This document shows positions 28,613-36,541 of a stretch of DNA of 64,000 nucleotides, in pieces. Made by a program: the position numbers and the translations under genes. Position 1 is the stretch's first letter. Each line of letters starts with the position of its first letter. A model generated the notes under the pieces. The model was given only the letters and a program-made list of their open reading frames with translations, had not been told where the DNA came from and searched no databases. This stretch comes from Streptomyces sp. NRRL WC-3626 (GTDB lineage Bacteria; Actinomycetota; Actinomycetes; Streptomycetales; Streptomycetaceae): assembly GCF_000718785.1 (NCBI RefSeq), contig NZ_JOCA01000006.1, positions 496,001-560,000 of the forward strand. Reading direction: 5' to 3'.

Positions 28613-29557
28613 CTGGGTGCCCGGGAGTCGGGACCCGAGCGGCGCCATGTCGCCGTCCGCGCCGTGCCGCGCCAGCAGGTCCAGCGCCAGCCGGCCGCGC
28701 CGCACCCGCTCCTTGGCGGTCGCCAGGGTCAGCTCCCGCATGTGGTGGCCGTACGGGTAGATGCCGGGCGCCTTGGCCAGGCCGAACTTCAGATACAGCG
28801 GGGCGCCGCGCCGGATGAGCTCGGCGACCTCGTACATCCGCACATAGCCGCCGAGGTCGTCCGGCGCCTCGATGTACATGTCCATCGGGGTGGCCGAAAC
28901 CCGTCGTATCTCGGTGAGGTGAGCGAGCGTCAGATCGCTGGGCACGTTGATGGAGTCGGCGCCGAGCCGCTCGTAGACGGCGAACGAGGCCGGGTTCACC
29001 GGGCCGACGAGCGCCGACAGCTTCAGTGTGGTGTCGGCGGGCAGCAGCCCGGCCGCACGGGCCCGGTGCAGTGTCCAGAGCACGCCCTCGTCGGCGACGA
29101 GCAGGCACTTGACGCCCAACTCGGTGGCACGGACGGCGTCTTCGACACAGCCGGCCACCGCGTCGTGGCCCCGGGCCCGCAGTCCCGCGCCGCCCGAGTC
29201 GGTGCGGGTGGAGCCGCCGATGTCCCAGGTGCCGCGCGGGCCGGTGAACAGGCAGAGCTCGATGTCCCGTTCGGCGGTGGCGTCCACCATCTCGGTGATC
29301 TCGGCGTCGGTCAGCATCCAGACGCCGCTGCCCTGGCTGATCCGGTGGATCGGCACATCGAGGCGCGAGGCCTCCTTGAGGACCACGGCCAGCGCCTCGG
29401 GGCCCTCGCACGAGGGGACCTCGGTGCGCCAGCGGCCGCCGCCGGGGAAGGTGTGCGGCGAGGCGTCGGCGGGGTCGAGGGCGGGTGCGCTCAAGCCGAG
29501 CGCGGTGAGGGCGGGTTCACCGGGCCTGCGGGGAGCCGTGGCGGAAGCGTCGGTCAC
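28589..29557 (-). CDS. peptidase-U32-like TIM-barrel protein of the sugar module
   Basis: 322 residues starting with GTG at 29557 (AAAGGA six bases upstream). It resembles U32-like or sugar-cluster TIM-barrel proteins of unknown activity rather than a proven protease. Conserved-looking blocks are HRISQGSGVWMLTDAEI, SALVGPVNPASFAVYE, INVPSDLTLAHL and APLYLKFGLAKAPGIYPYG. It is placed between the zinc dehydrogenase and the sugar receptor genes, and has its own upstream operator-like repeat, so a role in sugar metabolism is likely. A specific reaction cannot be assigned. Confidence 0.6.
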   Translation of the reverse strand: MTDASATAPRRPGEPALTALGLSAPALDPADASPHTFPGGGRWRTEVPSCEGPEALAVVLKEASRLDVPIHRISQGSGVWMLTDAEITEMVDATAERDIELCLFTGPRGTWDIGGSTRTDSGGAGLRARGHDAVAGCVEDAVRATELGVKCLLVADEGVLWTLHRARAAGLLPADTTLKLSALVGPVNPASFAVYERLGADSINVPSDLTLAHLTEIRRVSATPMDMYIEAPDDLGGYVRMYEVAELIRRGAPLYLKFGLAKAPGIYPYGHHMRELTLATAKERVRRGRLALDLLARHGADGDMAPLGSRLPGTQSRFEISS

Positions 29558-29570
29558 AGGGTGTCCTTTG

Positions 29571-29594
29571 GTTCGATATATCGGACGAAGTTCG
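29571..29594 (+). promoter_or_regulatory. operator-like palindrome upstream of the U32-like gene
   Basis: GTTCGATATATCGGAC (29571-29586) is a palindrome with one mismatch, containing the perfect core CGATATATCG. A further GTTCG half-site follows at 29590-29594, the same six-base spacing as at 31963-31986. It lies 14 bp before the gene's GTG, so binding should block transcription or initiation. Confidence 0.5.
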
Positions 29595-29646
29595 CCACTC
29601 GGGGTACGAGCCGGGCGAAGTTCGCGGCCCGGGGTACGAGCCGGGC
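29587..29646. repeat. 30-bp tandem duplication
   Basis: 29587-29616 is repeated at 29617-29646 with 27 of 30 bases identical (shared GGGGTACGAGCCGGGC). It lies between the ADH terminator and the U32-like gene and duplicates the GAAGTTCG half-site. Confidence 0.8.
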
Positions 29647-29662
29647 GGGGAAGGCGGTGGGT

Positions 29663-29707
29663 GTACGCCGGTACGGGGGCCGTCGGGTCGCCCCCGTACC
29701 GGCGTAC
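29663..29707 (-). terminator. terminator of the dehydratase-dehydrogenase transcript
   Basis: A perfect 18-bp stem (29663-29680 with 29690-29707) with a nine-base loop begins four bases after the dehydrogenase stop. No T-run follows, as is common for Streptomyces terminators. Confidence 0.75.
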
Positions 29708-29710
29708 GGA

Positions 29711-30715
29711 CTAGGGACGCAGCAGAACCTTGCCCACCTTCGGATCGCCGGACCCCACCAACTCGATGGCCCGAGGGAACTCGGCGAGCGGCAGTTCATG
29801 GCTCACCAGCGGCAGCGGATCGAGCAGCCCGGCGGCGAACACCCGTACGGTGTGCGCCCAGGCGTCCGGCGGCGCGCCGAAGACGGTGTGCACCTCCAGC
29901 TGCCGTACGACCAGATCCGTCGGGTCGAGTCCGCCGGCACCCGGCGCGGGGATACCGGTGAGAACCAGCCGTCCGCCGCGCCGCAGCAGCGCGGCCGCCG
30001 TACGGGCCGCGTCCGCGGAGCCGGCGGTCTCGATCACCACGTCGAAGTCGTCCGGGAGCGGCTGGTCCTTGGTACGGAAATCGGTGGCCCCGTACCGCCG
30101 GGACAGTGCCTCCCGGTCGCCCCGGGTGCCCACCACCAGCAGCTCGGCCGGGGAGCCCGCGCGCAGGAACTGCACGGCGAACATCCCCAGCGTGCCGGTG
30201 CCGACCACCGCGACCCGCTCACCGGGCACGGCGTTCGCCTTCAGCGCGGCGGCGGCGATGCAGGCGGCCGGCTCCAGCAGCGCGGCCGCGCTCAGATCGG
30301 CGTCGTCCGGCAGGACGTGCAGCAGCCGGGCCGGGAGCGTCAGCGTGGCGGCCATGGCGCCCGGCCGGGTGAAGCCGGTCTCCTCGTACCCCGCCGAGCA
30401 CAGCGTCGTCTCACCGGCGTGACAGCGGTCGCAGACCTGGCAGTTGCGGAAGCCCTCGCCGACGACCTTGCGGCCGGCCAGCGCCTGGGGCACGCCCGCG
30501 CCCACCCGCTCCACGGTCCCGGACCACTCGTGGCCCGGGGTGAGCGGGTAACGCACGTACCCCTCGGGCCGGTTGCCCTGGTACACCTCGCGGTCACTGC
30601 CGCAGATCCCGGCGGCGTGCACCCGGACCAGGGCCTCGCCGGGACCGGGCTCACGCGGCTCGTGCGGCTCCAGACGGTGCTCGCCCGGAGCCTGGATGAC
30701 GACCTGGGTGCTCAT
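29711..30715 (-). CDS. zinc-dependent alcohol/polyol dehydrogenase
   Basis: 334 residues of the medium-chain dehydrogenase family. Catalytic zinc ligands are visible in GICGSD and GHEWSG, structural zinc in CQVCDRCHAGETTLC, and the NAD-binding motif is VGTGTLGMF. Members oxidise sugars, polyols or threonine; the substrate is not fixed by sequence. It lies 25 bp behind the galactonate-dehydratase-like gene, so both probably act on the same sugar-derived compound, the dehydrogenase giving a lactone or keto-sugar. GGGAGG precedes the ATG. Confidence 0.85.
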   Translation of the reverse strand: MSTQVVIQAPGEHRLEPHEPREPGPGEALVRVHAAGICGSDREVYQGNRPEGYVRYPLTPGHEWSGTVERVGAGVPQALAGRKVVGEGFRNCQVCDRCHAGETTLCSAGYEETGFTRPGAMAATLTLPARLLHVLPDDADLSAAALLEPAACIAAAALKANAVPGERVAVVGTGTLGMFAVQFLRAGSPAELLVVGTRGDREALSRRYGATDFRTKDQPLPDDFDVVIETAGSADAARTAAALLRRGGRLVLTGIPAPGAGGLDPTDLVVRQLEVHTVFGAPPDAWAHTVRVFAAGLLDPLPLVSHELPLAEFPRAIELVGSGDPKVGKVLLRP

Positions 30716-30740
30716 CGCGCCCCTCCCCGGCGGCCGGCGG

Positions 30741-31904
30741 TCACTGCGTGCCCTTGGGCTTGCGCTGCTCCCAGCCCTCGGCCCACAGGTCGAACCGGGC
30801 CTGCTGCTGCGGGAACTCGGCCGCCGCGTCGACGTCCAGCTCCACGCCGAGGCCGGGGGCGTCGGAGAGGTGGAAGCAGCCGTCCTCCGGGTTCACCTGC
30901 GGGGCGCCCTTGACGACCTTCTTGATGTCCGCGTCCGCGAAGTCGTTGAAGTGCTCCAGGATCTTGAAGTTCGGCGAGGTGAAACCGACCTGGAGGGACG
31001 CGGCGGTGAGCACCGGGCCGCCGACGTTGTGCGGGGCGACGAGCATGTAGTGCGTCTCGGCGGTCGCGGCGAGCTTGCGGGTCTCCCAGATGCCGCCGAT
31101 GTGGCCGACGTCCGGCTGCAGGATGTCCACGGCCTGGCTCTCGAACAGCTCGCGGAACTCGATCCGGTCGTGGATGCGTTCACCGGTGGCGACCGGCATG
31201 TCGACCTTCGCGGCCACCTTCTCCAGCGCCTTGAGGTTCTCCGGCGGCACCGGCTCCTCCAGCCAGGCCGGGTTGAACGGCGCGAGTTCCCTCGCCATAC
31301 GGATGGCGGTGGCGGGGGAGAAGCGGCCGTGCATCTCCAGCATCAGCTCGGCGTCGGGGCCGATGGCGTCCCGTACGGCCTCGATCAGCGAGACGGCGTA
31401 CAGGCTCTGCCGGTGGTCGAGTTCGAAGTGCCCGGTCCCGAACGGGTCGATCTTCAGGGCCCGGTAGCCGCGCTCCATCACCGCCTGAGCGGCCTTGTGG
31501 TACGCCTCCGGGGTGCGCTCGGTGGTGTACCAGCCGTTGGCGTAGGCCTTCACCTTGTCGGTGACCTTGCCGCCCAGCAGCTGCCAGACGGGGACGCCGA
31601 GGGCCTTGCCCTTGATGTCCCAGCAGGCCATCTCCACGACGGCAATACCGGACATCACGATCTCGCCGGCGCGGCCGTAGTCGCCGTACTTCATCCGGCG
31701 GACCAGGTCCTCGACGGCGAACGGGTCGGAGCCGAGGATGTGGTTGACCTCGGCCTCCTTCAGGTATCCCAGGAGGGCGTCGGTGTGGCCCAGCATCCGG
31801 GTCTCGCCGACTCCGGTGATTCCCTCGTCGGTGTGCACCTGTACGTACGTCAGGTTGCGCCACGGCGTCCCGACCACGTGTGTGCTGATTCCGGTGATGC
31901 GCAC
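30741..31904 (-). CDS. enolase-superfamily dehydratase, D-galactonate dehydratase-like
   Basis: 387 residues starting with GTG at 31904 (GAGGGG nine bases upstream). Mandelate-racemase/muconate-lactonising fold: KID at 151-153, the metal-binding segment ending LMLEMHGR with Glu190 and His192 as in DgoD-type enzymes, Glu216 in WLEEP, Glu242 in GERIHDR and His292 in APHNVGG. DgoD dehydrates an aldonic acid to 2-keto-3-deoxy-aldonate. With the dehydrogenase and ABC importer it fits a non-phosphorylative sugar oxidation route. The actual aldonate (galactonate, arabinonate, fuconate or other) is unknown. Confidence 0.8.
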   Translation of the reverse strand: MRITGISTHVVGTPWRNLTYVQVHTDEGITGVGETRMLGHTDALLGYLKEAEVNHILGSDPFAVEDLVRRMKYGDYGRAGEIVMSGIAVVEMACWDIKGKALGVPVWQLLGGKVTDKVKAYANGWYTTERTPEAYHKAAQAVMERGYRALKIDPFGTGHFELDHRQSLYAVSLIEAVRDAIGPDAELMLEMHGRFSPATAIRMARELAPFNPAWLEEPVPPENLKALEKVAAKVDMPVATGERIHDRIEFRELFESQAVDILQPDVGHIGGIWETRKLAATAETHYMLVAPHNVGGPVLTAASLQVGFTSPNFKILEHFNDFADADIKKVVKGAPQVNPEDGCFHLSDAPGLGVELDVDAAAEFPQQQARFDLWAEGWEQRKPKGTQ

Positions 31905-31953
31905 GGCAGTTCGCCCCTCGCTGTGATGGTGGACCCTGTCCTCGGTCTCCGCA

Positions 31954-31989
31954 GTTCGACACGTTCGATATTTCGTCACACGTTCGAAA
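31954..31989. promoter_or_regulatory. cluster of GTTCGA half-sites upstream of the dehydratase gene
   Basis: Three GTTCGA half-sites lie within 36 bp: 31954, 31963 and 31982. The middle one is part of GTTCGATATTTCG. Comparable elements precede two other minus-strand transcription units of the module. Confidence 0.5.
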
Positions 31990-32046
31990 TGCTGGCGTGA
32001 CAGTAAGGACGGGGTGGTGGGGGTGTCAATGGGTCTCGCGCATAAC

Positions 32047-32067
32047 GGTTTCGACAGTTTCGAAACC
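32047..32067. promoter_or_regulatory. GGTTTCGA inverted repeat
   Basis: GGTTTCGA (32047-32054), spacer CAGTT, TCGAAACC (32060-32067), with a nested 10-bp palindrome GTTTCGAAAC at 32057-32066. Located in the 241-bp divergent region between the dehydratase and the SCO2400-like gene; it may be an operator or part of a promoter for either side. Confidence 0.5.
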
Positions 32068-32145
32068 ATTGAGCATTGGTCCGCACCAAACTTTCACAAC
32101 AAGGGCTATGAAGCGGACCCGAACGGAACCTAACCTTCCCGCGTC

Positions 32146-32934
32146 ATGGACTTTTGCCAGCCGTGCCGACGGCACCTCAATGGCGCCCTTGCCTGCCCCG
32201 GCTGTGGCACGCCCGTAGAGACACTCCGCGCCGCCGCGCCCGCGGGGGGCGAGGGCGACCCGCGTGCGGTCGAGGAGACCGCGCACGTCGCGGAGGACTC
32301 CGGGGAGTACGGCGAGGAGTCGCGGGACGAGCCGCGGGACGACGAGCCGCGCGGACGTCGGGCCGGCCGGCGCCGGGGGCCGGAAGCGGAGCCCGGGCCC
32401 GAACCGGACGACGACGACCCTTCGGCGGGGCAGAGCCGTCGTGACCGCAAAGCGGCGGCGCACCGGCGGCGGCGCAACCGTACGTTGCTGATCGCGGCGG
32501 GGTTCGTTCTCGCGGCGGGCGGGCTGAGTCTCGCGGAACTCGGGATGGACGTGTCCGGGGCGCCGCCGAAGCCGGCGGCGGCGGGGGAGGAGACCGCGGA
32601 CGGCGGAGCGACGGAGCTGGAGCCGTCGGCGTCGCCGAGCGGTGGGGTGAAGGGGGCGGTGGCGCCGGGCGAGTCGCCGGAGGCCAGTCCCTCCGGCTCG
32701 CCGTCGGCTTCGGGGTCCCCGTCGGAGGGGGCGTCGGAGTCGGCGTCGGCGGACCCGGACACGGACACCTCCTCCGCCCCGGCGCCCCCGCCGACATCGG
32801 CGCCGGCGCCCCCGGACGACTCCTCGCCGGACCCGCCGTCCCCGGCCCCGACGACCAAGGACCCGGAACCGGACCCGGACCCGGAACCGGAACCCACAGA
32901 AACCTGCGACCGCTTCCTGTGGTGGTGCACCTGA
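32146..32934 (+). CDS. SCO2400-family protein: zinc ribbon, one membrane helix, Ser/Pro-rich exterior
   Basis: 262 residues. The N-terminus MDFCQPCRRHL...CPGC has two Cys pairs about 13 residues apart, a small zinc ribbon. A charged region rich in Arg, Glu and Asp follows (about 50-110), then one transmembrane helix (about 113-132), and a C-terminal low-complexity tail of Ser, Pro, Ala and Asp ending in CDRFLWWCT. It matches the Streptomyces-specific SCO2400 family; function unknown. The topology puts the zinc ribbon in the cytoplasm and the tail outside. Confidence 0.75.
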   Translation: MDFCQPCRRHLNGALACPGCGTPVETLRAAAPAGGEGDPRAVEETAHVAEDSGEYGEESRDEPRDDEPRGRRAGRRRGPEAEPGPEPDDDDPSAGQSRRDRKAAAHRRRRNRTLLIAAGFVLAAGGLSLAELGMDVSGAPPKPAAAGEETADGGATELEPSASPSGGVKGAVAPGESPEASPSGSPSASGSPSEGASESASADPDTDTSSAPAPPPTSAPAPPDDSSPDPPSPAPTTKDPEPDPDPEPEPTETCDRFLWWCT

Positions 32935-33028
32935 CGCAGGTGCCGGCCGGGGGTGGGTCACGCGGCCCGGCGCCGGCGGGGTGCCGTCGCGCCCACCCGT
33001 GCCGCCCCAGCGGCACGACTGCCCGCGG
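32935..33028 (+). repeat. 94-bp dispersed repeat, copy A
   Basis: Identical to 33295-33388 except for four adjacent bases (32973-32976). It begins right behind the SCO2400-like stop. It contains the hairpin GTGCCGCCCCAGCGGCAC. Confidence 0.9.
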
Positions 33029-33189
33029 AGTGCGTCGGCACCTGCGTGCCGTACCCGAGCCGACCCGGCCACTCGCAGGACGCGCCTGACCGCGCTCCCG
33101 CACATCCTCCGCCAGCCGCGGGCGCGCGAGCCCGTGAGTGACCTCCGCCGGCCGCGGTGGCGCGTAAGCGTATGAGTCACCTCCGCCGA

Positions 33190-33236
33190 CCGCGGGCAAT
33201 CGTGCCGCAGGGCGGCACGGGTGGGCGCGACGGCAC
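33190..33236 (-). repeat. inverted partial copy of the 94-bp repeat
   Basis: The reverse complement of this segment matches the GTGCCGTCGCGCCCACCCG to CCCGCGG portion of copies A and B with a few differences. Confidence 0.8.
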
Positions 33237-33294
33237 CTCGTCGGCGCCGAGCAGCGCCACCCCCCCGGGGCCACACCAGCGCGGGCGTGAAGGT

Positions 33295-33388
33295 CGCAGG
33301 TGCCGGCCGGGGGTGGGTCACGCGGCCCGGCGTTCACGGGGTGCCGTCGCGCCCACCCGTGCCGCCCCAGCGGCACGACTGCCCGCGG
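33295..33388 (+). repeat. 94-bp dispersed repeat, copy B
   Basis: Second direct copy, exactly 360 bp downstream of copy A. Together with the inverted copy these elements fill the 482-bp gene-free stretch 32935-33416. A shorter repeated phrase, ACCTCCGCCGRCCGCGG, occurs twice between the copies (33142-33198). I see no gene in this stretch. Confidence 0.9.
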
Positions 33389-33416
33389 GAGCGGGAGGTG
33401 GCGCCCGCGCAGGGGG

Positions 33417-33854
33417 TTACGTCAGCATGGTTCGTAGTGCGTCGCGCAGCGCCACCCGGGCCGGTACGGACAGCCCCGCCAGGGGCTCGCGGGCGAAGTT
33501 CAAGGACTCGCGCAGGCTCCGCGCCACCCGCCGCCCCTCCGGCGTCGCCGCCGCCAGCTTCACGCGGCGGTCCCCGGGGTCCGGCCGCCGTTCCACCAGC
33601 CCCCGCGACTCCAGCCGGTCCACGATCCCCGTGACATTCGACGGCTCGCACTTCAGCCGCTGCGCCAGCTTCCGCATCGGCAGCGGCTCCAAGGACAGCA
33701 GACTGAGCAGCTTCGCCTGGGCACCCGTCAACGCATGACCGGCGGCCGCCTCCTCGTACTCCTCGTGATAGCGGGCCACCACCGAGCCGATCAGCTCGAC
33801 GACCTCCAGCGTGAGGGCGTCCGGTCGGCGCGTGGCGGTTTCGGGTGTGGCCAT
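33417..33854 (-). CDS. MarR-family transcriptional regulator
   Basis: 145 residues with the winged-helix MarR fold: LTGAQAKLLSLLSLEPLPMRKLAQRL, then CEPSNVTGIVDRLESRGLVERRPDPGDRRV, which contains the recognition helix and wing. It is divergent from the reductase at 33948 with a 93-bp intergenic region holding two inverted repeats, so it probably represses that gene and itself, with release by a small hydrophobic or electrophilic ligand. Confidence 0.87.
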   Translation of the reverse strand: MATPETATRRPDALTLEVVELIGSVVARYHEEYEEAAAGHALTGAQAKLLSLLSLEPLPMRKLAQRLKCEPSNVTGIVDRLESRGLVERRPDPGDRRVKLAAATPEGRRVARSLRESLNFAREPLAGLSVPARVALRDALRTMLT

Positions 33855-33876
33855 GCCCTCAAGGGTACCCGGTTGC

Positions 33877-33923
33877 TTGACATCCTGAAATATTCAGCCG
33901 CATGGTTGTTTCAGGTAATGAAC
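33877..33923. promoter_or_regulatory. MarR/reductase divergent operators
   Basis: CTGAA-ATA-TTCAG at 33885-33897 and GTTTCA-GGTAA-TGAAC at 33908-33923 are inverted repeats sharing the half-site TTCAG/TTCA. TTGACA at 33877-33882 may be a -35 box. A MarR dimer on each site is inferred. Confidence 0.5.
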
Positions 33924-33947
33924 TATTCCGAGGAAGGGTGCCACGCC

Positions 33948-34967
33948 ATGACCGCCCCCACACCCCCCGCCACCGCCCGCGAGTGGCACCTGCTCACCCG
34001 CCCCGTCGGCTGGCCGAAGCCCGAGGACTTCGCCCTCGTCGAGACCGATGTCCGCGCCCCGGCCGAGGGCCAGGTACTCGTACGGAACAAGTACCTCTCC
34101 GTGGACCCGTACATGCGCGGCCGTATGAGTGCCGCGAAGTCGTACGCCGCCCCGTACGAGCTGGGCAAGGCCATGCAGGGCGGCGCCGTCGGCGAGGTCG
34201 TCGCCTCGAACGCCGACGGGATCACCCCCGGCGACCACGTCCTGCACTTCTTCGGCTGGCGCGAGTACGCCGTCATGGACGCGAAGAACGCCGTCAAGGT
34301 GGACCCGGACGCGGCCCCCCTCTCCGCGTACCTGGGCGTGCTCGGCATGACCGGCCTCACCGCCTACGCCGGACTGCTGCGCACCGCCTCCTTCAAGGAG
34401 GGCGACTCCGTCTTCGTGTCCGGCGCGGCGGGCGCGGTCGGCAGCCAGGTCGGCCAGATCGCCAAACTCAAGGGCGCCTCCCGGGTGATCGGCTCCGCCG
34501 GTTCCGACGAGAAGGTGAAGCTGCTCGTCGAGGAGTACGGCTTCGACGCCGCGTTCAACTACAAGACGGCCCCCGTGAACGAGCAGCTGCGCGCCGCCGC
34601 CCCCGACGGGATCGACGTGTACTTCGACAACGTCGGCGGCGACCACCTGGAGGCGGCCATCGGCCGGCTCAACCGGGACGGCCGGATCGCCGTCTGCGGC
34701 ATGATCTCGGTCTACAACAACACCGAGCCCGCCCCCGGCCCCCGCAACCTCGCCCGGCTGATCCAGACCCGCGGCCGGATCGAGGGCTTCCTCGTCGGCG
34801 ACCACTACGACCTGCAGCCGCGGTTCGTCGAGGAGGTCGGCCCGTGGGTCCGCTCGGGCGAGCTGAAGTACCGCGAGACGGTCGTCGAGGGCATCGAGAA
34901 CAACCTCGAGGCGTTCCTCGGCGTCCTGCGCGGCGACAACACCGGAAAAATGATCGTCAAGCTCTGA
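33948..34967 (+). CDS. NADP-dependent double-bond reductase (zinc-free MDR family)
   Basis: 339 residues of the leukotriene-B4 dehydrogenase/YncB-type branch: VDPYMRGRM near the N-terminus, GMTGLTAYAGL, the nucleotide-binding VSGAAGAVGSQVGQIAKL and FDNVGGDHLEAAI. It reduces the carbon-carbon double bond of enals, enones or quinones with NADPH. There are no zinc-binding Cys clusters. AGGAAGG upstream supports the ATG at 33948. Divergent MarR control fits an electrophile-detoxification role. Confidence 0.87.
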   Translation: MTAPTPPATAREWHLLTRPVGWPKPEDFALVETDVRAPAEGQVLVRNKYLSVDPYMRGRMSAAKSYAAPYELGKAMQGGAVGEVVASNADGITPGDHVLHFFGWREYAVMDAKNAVKVDPDAAPLSAYLGVLGMTGLTAYAGLLRTASFKEGDSVFVSGAAGAVGSQVGQIAKLKGASRVIGSAGSDEKVKLLVEEYGFDAAFNYKTAPVNEQLRAAAPDGIDVYFDNVGGDHLEAAIGRLNRDGRIAVCGMISVYNNTEPAPGPRNLARLIQTRGRIEGFLVGDHYDLQPRFVEEVGPWVRSGELKYRETVVEGIENNLEAFLGVLRGDNTGKMIVKL

Positions 34968-35009
34968 TCCGCCCGTGACACGACCGCGCCGCCGGTCGTT
35001 GCGTACGAC

Positions 35010-35042
35010 GGGGCCGCACCCTTGGACGTGGGGTGCGGCCCC
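35010..35042. terminator. bidirectional terminator between convergent genes
   Basis: A perfect 12-bp stem (35010-35021 with 35031-35042) with a nine-base loop lies midway between the reductase stop and the stop of the convergent 35069-35674 gene. Confidence 0.75.
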
Positions 35043-35068
35043 TGTCGGCGCCCGGCGCGCGGACGCCG

Positions 35069-35674
35069 TCAGAGGTCCAGCAGGTCCGCCAGATCCGTCG
35101 GGTCCAGCCGGCTCAGGAACCGTCCCGGCCAGGAGTACACCGCGCCGCCGAAGGAGAGGTTGCGGGTGTAGACGCTCTCCAGCAGGATCGCGAGCCCGAC
35201 GTCCAGACCGTCGGCGTCACCCTCCGCGACACCCGAGATCGTCCGCGGCCGCCGCCACTCGGAGCGGGTCATGGTCACGACGACGCCCTTGCGCGTCAGC
35301 TCGTGCCGGCGCTTGTCGTCCAGCACCCGGTACCGGTACGAGCGTCCCCTGACCTCGATCCGCAGGGCGCGCTCCGACCGCCGGACGGCCAGATGACGGC
35401 GCCTCGGCCGGCAGTTGTTCACGCCGGCGCTGAGCTGCATGTGCGCCATGCGGGGAAGCCCGCGGAACCGGACGCCCCGGAAGGCCAGCGTGGGAACCCC
35501 CTCGCCCGCCACCCGGGCGGTCTGCTTCTCCCCGGAGTGCCAGGATTCCCTGGGGCACGTCAGCCGGACCTCCCCGATACCGGGCAGTGTCCCGCTCCAG
35601 ACGTACGTGGCCCGTCTCAGCAGCCGCCGGCGCTCGAACTCCGCACGCGTGAGCTCGAACCTCATCGTGTCCAT
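35069..35674 (-). CDS. conserved-looking basic protein of unknown function
   Basis: 201 residues from the ATG at 35674 (a second ATG, codon 4, is also possible). It is rich in Arg, without signal peptide or membrane segment. Repeated phrases such as YVWSGTLPGIGEVRL, TLAFRGVRF and LRIEVRGRSYRYRVLD suggest a beta-rich fold. The only features pointing to coding are codon bias, a plausible Shine-Dalgarno and the terminator behind it. No family recognised. Confidence 0.6.
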   Translation of the reverse strand: MDTMRFELTRAEFERRRLLRRATYVWSGTLPGIGEVRLTCPRESWHSGEKQTARVAGEGVPTLAFRGVRFRGLPRMAHMQLSAGVNNCRPRRRHLAVRRSERALRIEVRGRSYRYRVLDDKRRHELTRKGVVVTMTRSEWRRPRTISGVAEGDADGLDVGLAILLESVYTRNLSFGGAVYSWPGRFLSRLDPTDLADLLDL

Positions 35675-35737
35675 GTGCCCCGTCTCCCCGGTGCCGGGGT
35701 GACGCTTCCCGGCGGCTCCCCGATAGGGTTTTTTACC

Positions 35738-36541
35738 ATGCGCGATCTTGGGGCGGGTTTCCGGTATCTCCTCGCCGGCCAGCGGTGGGTGGCCAGGCAC
35801 GGCAAGCAGTACGGGTTCGGGCTGCTCCCGGGCCTGATCACCCTCGTGCTGTACGCGGCGGCGCTCGTCGCGCTGGCGCTGTGGGGCGAGGACTTCGTCA
35901 CCTGGGCGACGCCGTTCGCCGACGACTGGTCCAGCCCCTGGGCCGGGCTGTTCCGCGGCTTCCTCACCGCCGTCCTGTTCGCCCTCGGACTGCTGCTGTC
36001 CGTCCTCACCTTCACCGCGGTGACCCTGCTCGTCGGCCAGCCGTTCTACGAGAACCTCTCCGAGAAGGTCGACCGGGACGTCTCGCCCGACGGCACCGCC
36101 CCCGAGTCCGGGCTGCCCCTGCTGCGGGAGCTGTGGATCTCGGCCCGCGACAGCCTCCGTATCCTCCTGCGGGCCCTGGTGTGGGGCGTGTCGCTGTTCG
36201 CGCTGGGGTTCATCCCGGTGGTCGGGCAGACCGTCGTACCGGTGATCGGGTTCTTCGTCACCGGCTTCTTCCTCACCGAGGAGCTCACCGCCGTGGCGCT
36301 CCAGCGCCGCCGGGTCGAAGTACGGGAGCGGCTCGGCCTGTTGCGCTCCCGCAAGACCCTCGTATGGGGCTTCGGCACACCCCTGGCGGTGGCCTTCCTG
36401 GTCCCGTTCGTCGCCGTGTTCCTGATGCCGGGCGCGGTCGCCGGAGCCACGCTGATGGCACGCGACCTGCTCGGAGAGGAGACCGCCGGGGACAGGGCCG
36501 AGGACTCCGGGGACGCGGAGGACGAGGACACGCCCGTATGA
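35738..36541 (+). CDS. EI24/CysZ-family integral membrane protein
   Basis: 267 residues with four hydrophobic stretches (about 28-52, 75-100, 145-180 and 210-240) and the motif FTLLVGQPFYENLSEKVD-like block at about 95-110, which is characteristic of EI24-domain proteins. FIPVVGQTVVP lies between helices. Related CysZ proteins conduct sulfate in proteobacteria; the actinobacterial role is unproven. No strong Shine-Dalgarno precedes the ATG at 35738. It overlaps the LysE gene by four bases. Confidence 0.78.
   Translation: MRDLGAGFRYLLAGQRWVARHGKQYGFGLLPGLITLVLYAAALVALALWGEDFVTWATPFADDWSSPWAGLFRGFLTAVLFALGLLLSVLTFTAVTLLVGQPFYENLSEKVDRDVSPDGTAPESGLPLLRELWISARDSLRILLRALVWGVSLFALGFIPVVGQTVVPVIGFFVTGFFLTEELTAVALQRRRVEVRERLGLLRSRKTLVWGFGTPLAVAFLVPFVAVFLMPGAVAGATLMARDLLGEETAGDRAEDSGDAEDEDTPV

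Noticed and set aside
32935..33388. CRISPR-like array
   Set aside because: Only two direct copies of 94 bp and one inverted piece; no regular short repeat-spacer pattern and no cas genes.
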